Origin: Nanobdellota archaeon | Lineage (GTDB): Archaea > Nanobdellota > Nanobdellia > SCGC-AAA011-G17 > GW2011-AR20 | DNA length: 12,172 bases | NCBI GenBank assembly: GCA_018819375.1 | Contig: JAHJQH010000008.1 | Location: forward strand, 1 to 12,172 | Direction of reading: 5' to 3' | The notes under the pieces: generated by a model | The model's input: the letters and a program-made list of their open reading frames with translations, nothing else | What the model was told of the DNA's origin: nothing | Databases searched by the model: none | Shown: piece by piece, positions 10,229 to 12,172 of the stretch | Numbering within the stretch: position 1 is the stretch's first letter | Layout: every line of letters begins with the position of its first letter | Translations under genes and position numbers: made by a program

Positions 10229-12172
10229 ATGGAGGACTTAAGGAATACGGATATCAGGAATACAGATTTCAGGAAAATAGAGCAAAAGTGGCAGAAGAGG
10301 TGGGAAGAGAAAAAAATATTTGAGGTTAAGAAAAATCCAAAAAAGAAAAAATTCTATGTTCTGGAAATGTTTCCTTATCCTTCTGCATCAGGCCTTCATA
10401 TGGGCCACGCCCTGAATTATTCAATTGGTGATGTTTATGCAAGGTTCAAGAGGATGAAAGGTTTTAATGTATTCTACCCAATGGGTTTTGATTCTTTGGG
10501 ATTGCCAGCTGAAAATGCAGCAATACAGGCAAAATCACATCCGAGGATATTCACTGAAAAGGCCATAAGGAATTACATAAAGCAGATGAAGCAGATAGGG
10601 TTAAGCTATGACTGGAGCAGGATAGTTACGACAATGGACCCTGAATATTACAGGTGGAACCAGTATTTCTTCTTGAAATTCTTGGAAAAAGGAATGGCAT
10701 ACAGGAAAAAAGCACCTGTAAACTGGTGTTCGAAGTGTGATACTGCCCTGGCAAACGAGCAGGTTCATAATGGAAAATGTTGGAGACACGAAAACACGGA
10801 GGTGGAAATCAAGCATCTCAGTCAATGGTTCATAAGAACAACAAATTATGCACCAGAGCTCTTGGATAAAATTGATTCTCTTCAATGGCCGCAAAAAATC
10901 AAGACAATGCAGAAAAACTGGATAGGCAAAAGCAAGGGCACGGAAATTCTTTTTGAGATTAATAAAGAAAAATGGACTGTCTTCACGACAAGACCAGATA
11001 CTCTTTTCGGAGTTACTTTTATGGTAATCTCTGCGCAACACCCAAAACTAATGAGGATAACAACAAAGGAACAAAAACAAAAAATTGAAAAATTCCTAAG
11101 GAAAATCAAGTCAACCTCGCAGGCAGAGACAGAATCCTTGGAAAAAGAAGGGGTTTTCACAGGAGCTTATGCAGTCAATCCAATAAACAACGAGAAAATA
11201 CCAGTTTATGCAGGTAATTTTGTCGTTGCTGATTATGGTTCAGGTATGGTTATGGCAGTCCCTGCACACGACCAGAGGGATTTTGAGTTTGCAAAAAAAT
11301 ACAAGATAAAAATAAAAGAAGTCATCAGCGGGGGTAATGTTAAGAAAGGAGCTTACGCAGGTCATGGGAAACTGATAAACTCAGGACATTTTAATGGTCT
11401 TGAAAATGAAAAAGCAAAAGCAGAAATCACTGCTTTCTTATTCAGGAACAAACTCGCAAAAAAAACAACACAATTCAAACTAAGGGATTGGTTAATCTCA
11501 AGGCAGAGATATTGGGGCACCCCAATACCAATAATCTACTGCGAGAAATGTGGCATTGTTCCTGTTTCTGAAAAAGATCTCCCTGTCATCTTGCCAGAAA
11601 AAGTAAAATTTGGAAAAGGAAACCCCTTAACAACCAACAAGGATTTTGTAAATACTGAGTGTCCAAAATGCAAAAGAAATGCAAAAAGAGAAACAGACAC
11701 TATGGATACTTTCTTTGACAGCGCTTGGTACTACTTAAGATATTGTGATAACAAAAACTCCAAACAGCCTTTTGATAAAAAAAAGATTAAGATATGGATG
11801 CCTGTTGATCAATACATCGGAGGAGCAGAACACGCCTGTATGCATCTCATCTATGCAAGGTTTTTTACAAAAGCACTTCGGGATATGAATCTCTTGAATT
11901 TTGATGAGCCGTTTACAAAATTGTTCAATCAGGGTATGCTACACGGAGAAGATGGAGAGAAAATGTCAAAATCAAAAGGAAATGTTATCCTCCCAGAGAA
12001 AGTTTCTGAAAGATATGGTATGGACACAGCAAGATTATTCTTGTTATCCTTAGCCGCACCTGAAAAACCGAGGGGTTGGAGTGAGGAGGGAATAAAAGGA
12101 AGTTTAAGATTTATGAACAAGGTAGTGGATTATTATAAGAATATCAAAACAGGGAAATCAGATGAAAAAACA
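10229..12172 (+). CDS. leuS: Leucyl-tRNA synthetase, bacterial type (3' end beyond window)
   Basis: This class I synthetase charges tRNA-Leu and edits mischarged products. The frame is open for 648 codons to the window edge. The HIGH motif is HMGH (57-60) in MFPYPSASGLHMGHALNY, followed by the bacterial LeuRS hallmark FDSLGLPAENAA. A zinc-type motif has C167-x2-C170 and C184-x2-H187, where bacterial relatives usually have a fourth Cys. The CP1 editing domain has TTRPDTLFGVT and MAVPAHDQRDFEFA, with the conserved editing Asp. DWLISRQRYWGTPIP, TDTMDTFFDSAWYYLRY and the KMSKS loop (578-582) follow in order. The anticodon-binding part is outside the window. Archaeal/eukaryotic LeuRS normally has a different arrangement, so transfer from bacteria is inferred. 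The N-terminus has a small tandem repeat, RNTDI-RNTDF. The start is supported by TATA spacing. Confidence 0.95.
   Translation, partial: MEDLRNTDIRNTDFRKIEQKWQKRWEEKKIFEVKKNPKKKKFYVLEMFPYPSASGLHMGHALNYSIGDVYARFKRMKGFNVFYPMGFDSLGLPAENAAIQAKSHPRIFTEKAIRNYIKQMKQIGLSYDWSRIVTTMDPEYYRWNQYFFLKFLEKGMAYRKKAPVNWCSKCDTALANEQVHNGKCWRHENTEVEIKHLSQWFIRTTNYAPELLDKIDSLQWPQKIKTMQKNWIGKSKGTEILFEINKEKWTVFTTRPDTLFGVTFMVISAQHPKLMRITTKEQKQKIEKFLRKIKSTSQAETESLEKEGVFTGAYAVNPINNEKIPVYAGNFVVADYGSGMVMAVPAHDQRDFEFAKKYKIKIKEVISGGNVKKGAYAGHGKLINSGHFNGLENEKAKAEITAFLFRNKLAKKTTQFKLRDWLISRQRYWGTPIPIIYCEKCGIVPVSEKDLPVILPEKVKFGKGNPLTTNKDFVNTECPKCKRNAKRETDTMDTFFDSAWYYLRYCDNKNSKQPFDKKKIKIWMPVDQYIGGAEHACMHLIYARFFTKALRDMNLLNFDEPFTKLFNQGMLHGEDGEKMSKSKGNVILPEKVSERYGMDTARLFLLSLAAPEKPRGWSEEGIKGSLRFMNKVVDYYKNIKTGKSDEKT

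Noticed and set aside
10394..10405. TATGGGCCAC in leuS as a third copy of the fic-flanking arm
   Set aside because: It lies in the HMGH codons, matches only in part, and lacks the second arm and the AAA/GCGAA words.
1..12172. CRISPR array, insertion sequence, prophage or replication origin
   Set aside because: No regularly spaced repeats, transposase, integrase or origin-type protein or repeat cluster was found in either strand.

Overview
The window looks like chromosomal DNA from an AT-rich archaeon, most plausibly a DPANN lineage of the Woesearchaeota/Pacearchaeota type; the lineage is inferred from gene character, not from a marker tree. Signs of Archaea are TATA boxes about 25-30 bp upstream of start codons (leaderless mRNAs), a tRNA whose intron is bounded by a bulge-helix-bulge motif, tRNAs without encoded CCA, an archaeal-type AsnRS, an S-layer-like surface protein with a C-terminal membrane anchor, and an HTH-MNT/HEPN pair.

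Layout. Positions 1-370 (+) hold the end of an unknown gene and a small DUF5661-like protein, coupled by an ATGA overlap. Positions 436-2352 (-) hold a three-gene block transcribed leftward: a nucleotidyltransferase-fold protein, then an overlapping HTH-MNT / HEPN pair that resembles a toxin-antitoxin module. A divergent promoter region (2353-2484) leads to asnS (2485-3795, +). A 323-bp A/C-rich spacer without a convincing gene follows. Next come envelope genes: a very cysteine-rich secreted protein with a knottin-like segment, a PAP2 phosphatase 11 bp downstream, and a 655-residue S-layer-like protein with its own promoter, leader and terminator.

Positions 7982-8415 carry tRNA-Arg(TCT), interrupted in its T-loop by a 136-nt intron, then a possibly structured spacer and tRNA-Cys(GCA). 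An HD-domain hydrolase and a Fic AMP-transferase follow. The Fic gene is flanked by two copies of a related ~55-65-bp element, each holding TATGGGCAC / GTGCCCATA inverted arms about 35 bp apart; the upstream copy encloses the Fic TATA box. The window ends inside leuS, which encodes a bacterial-type LeuRS (648 codons present, running off the edge).

Two themes stand out: translation (AsnRS, LeuRS, tRNA-Arg, tRNA-Cys) and cell surface (Cys-rich protein, PAP2, S-layer). Between them sit genes of the toxin-antitoxin/AMPylation type (MNT-HEPN, a stand-alone NTase, Fic). The most unusual items are the T-loop tRNA intron, the paired elements around fic, the A/C-skewed spacer, and a bacterial-type LeuRS with a Cys-to-His change in a zinc motif.
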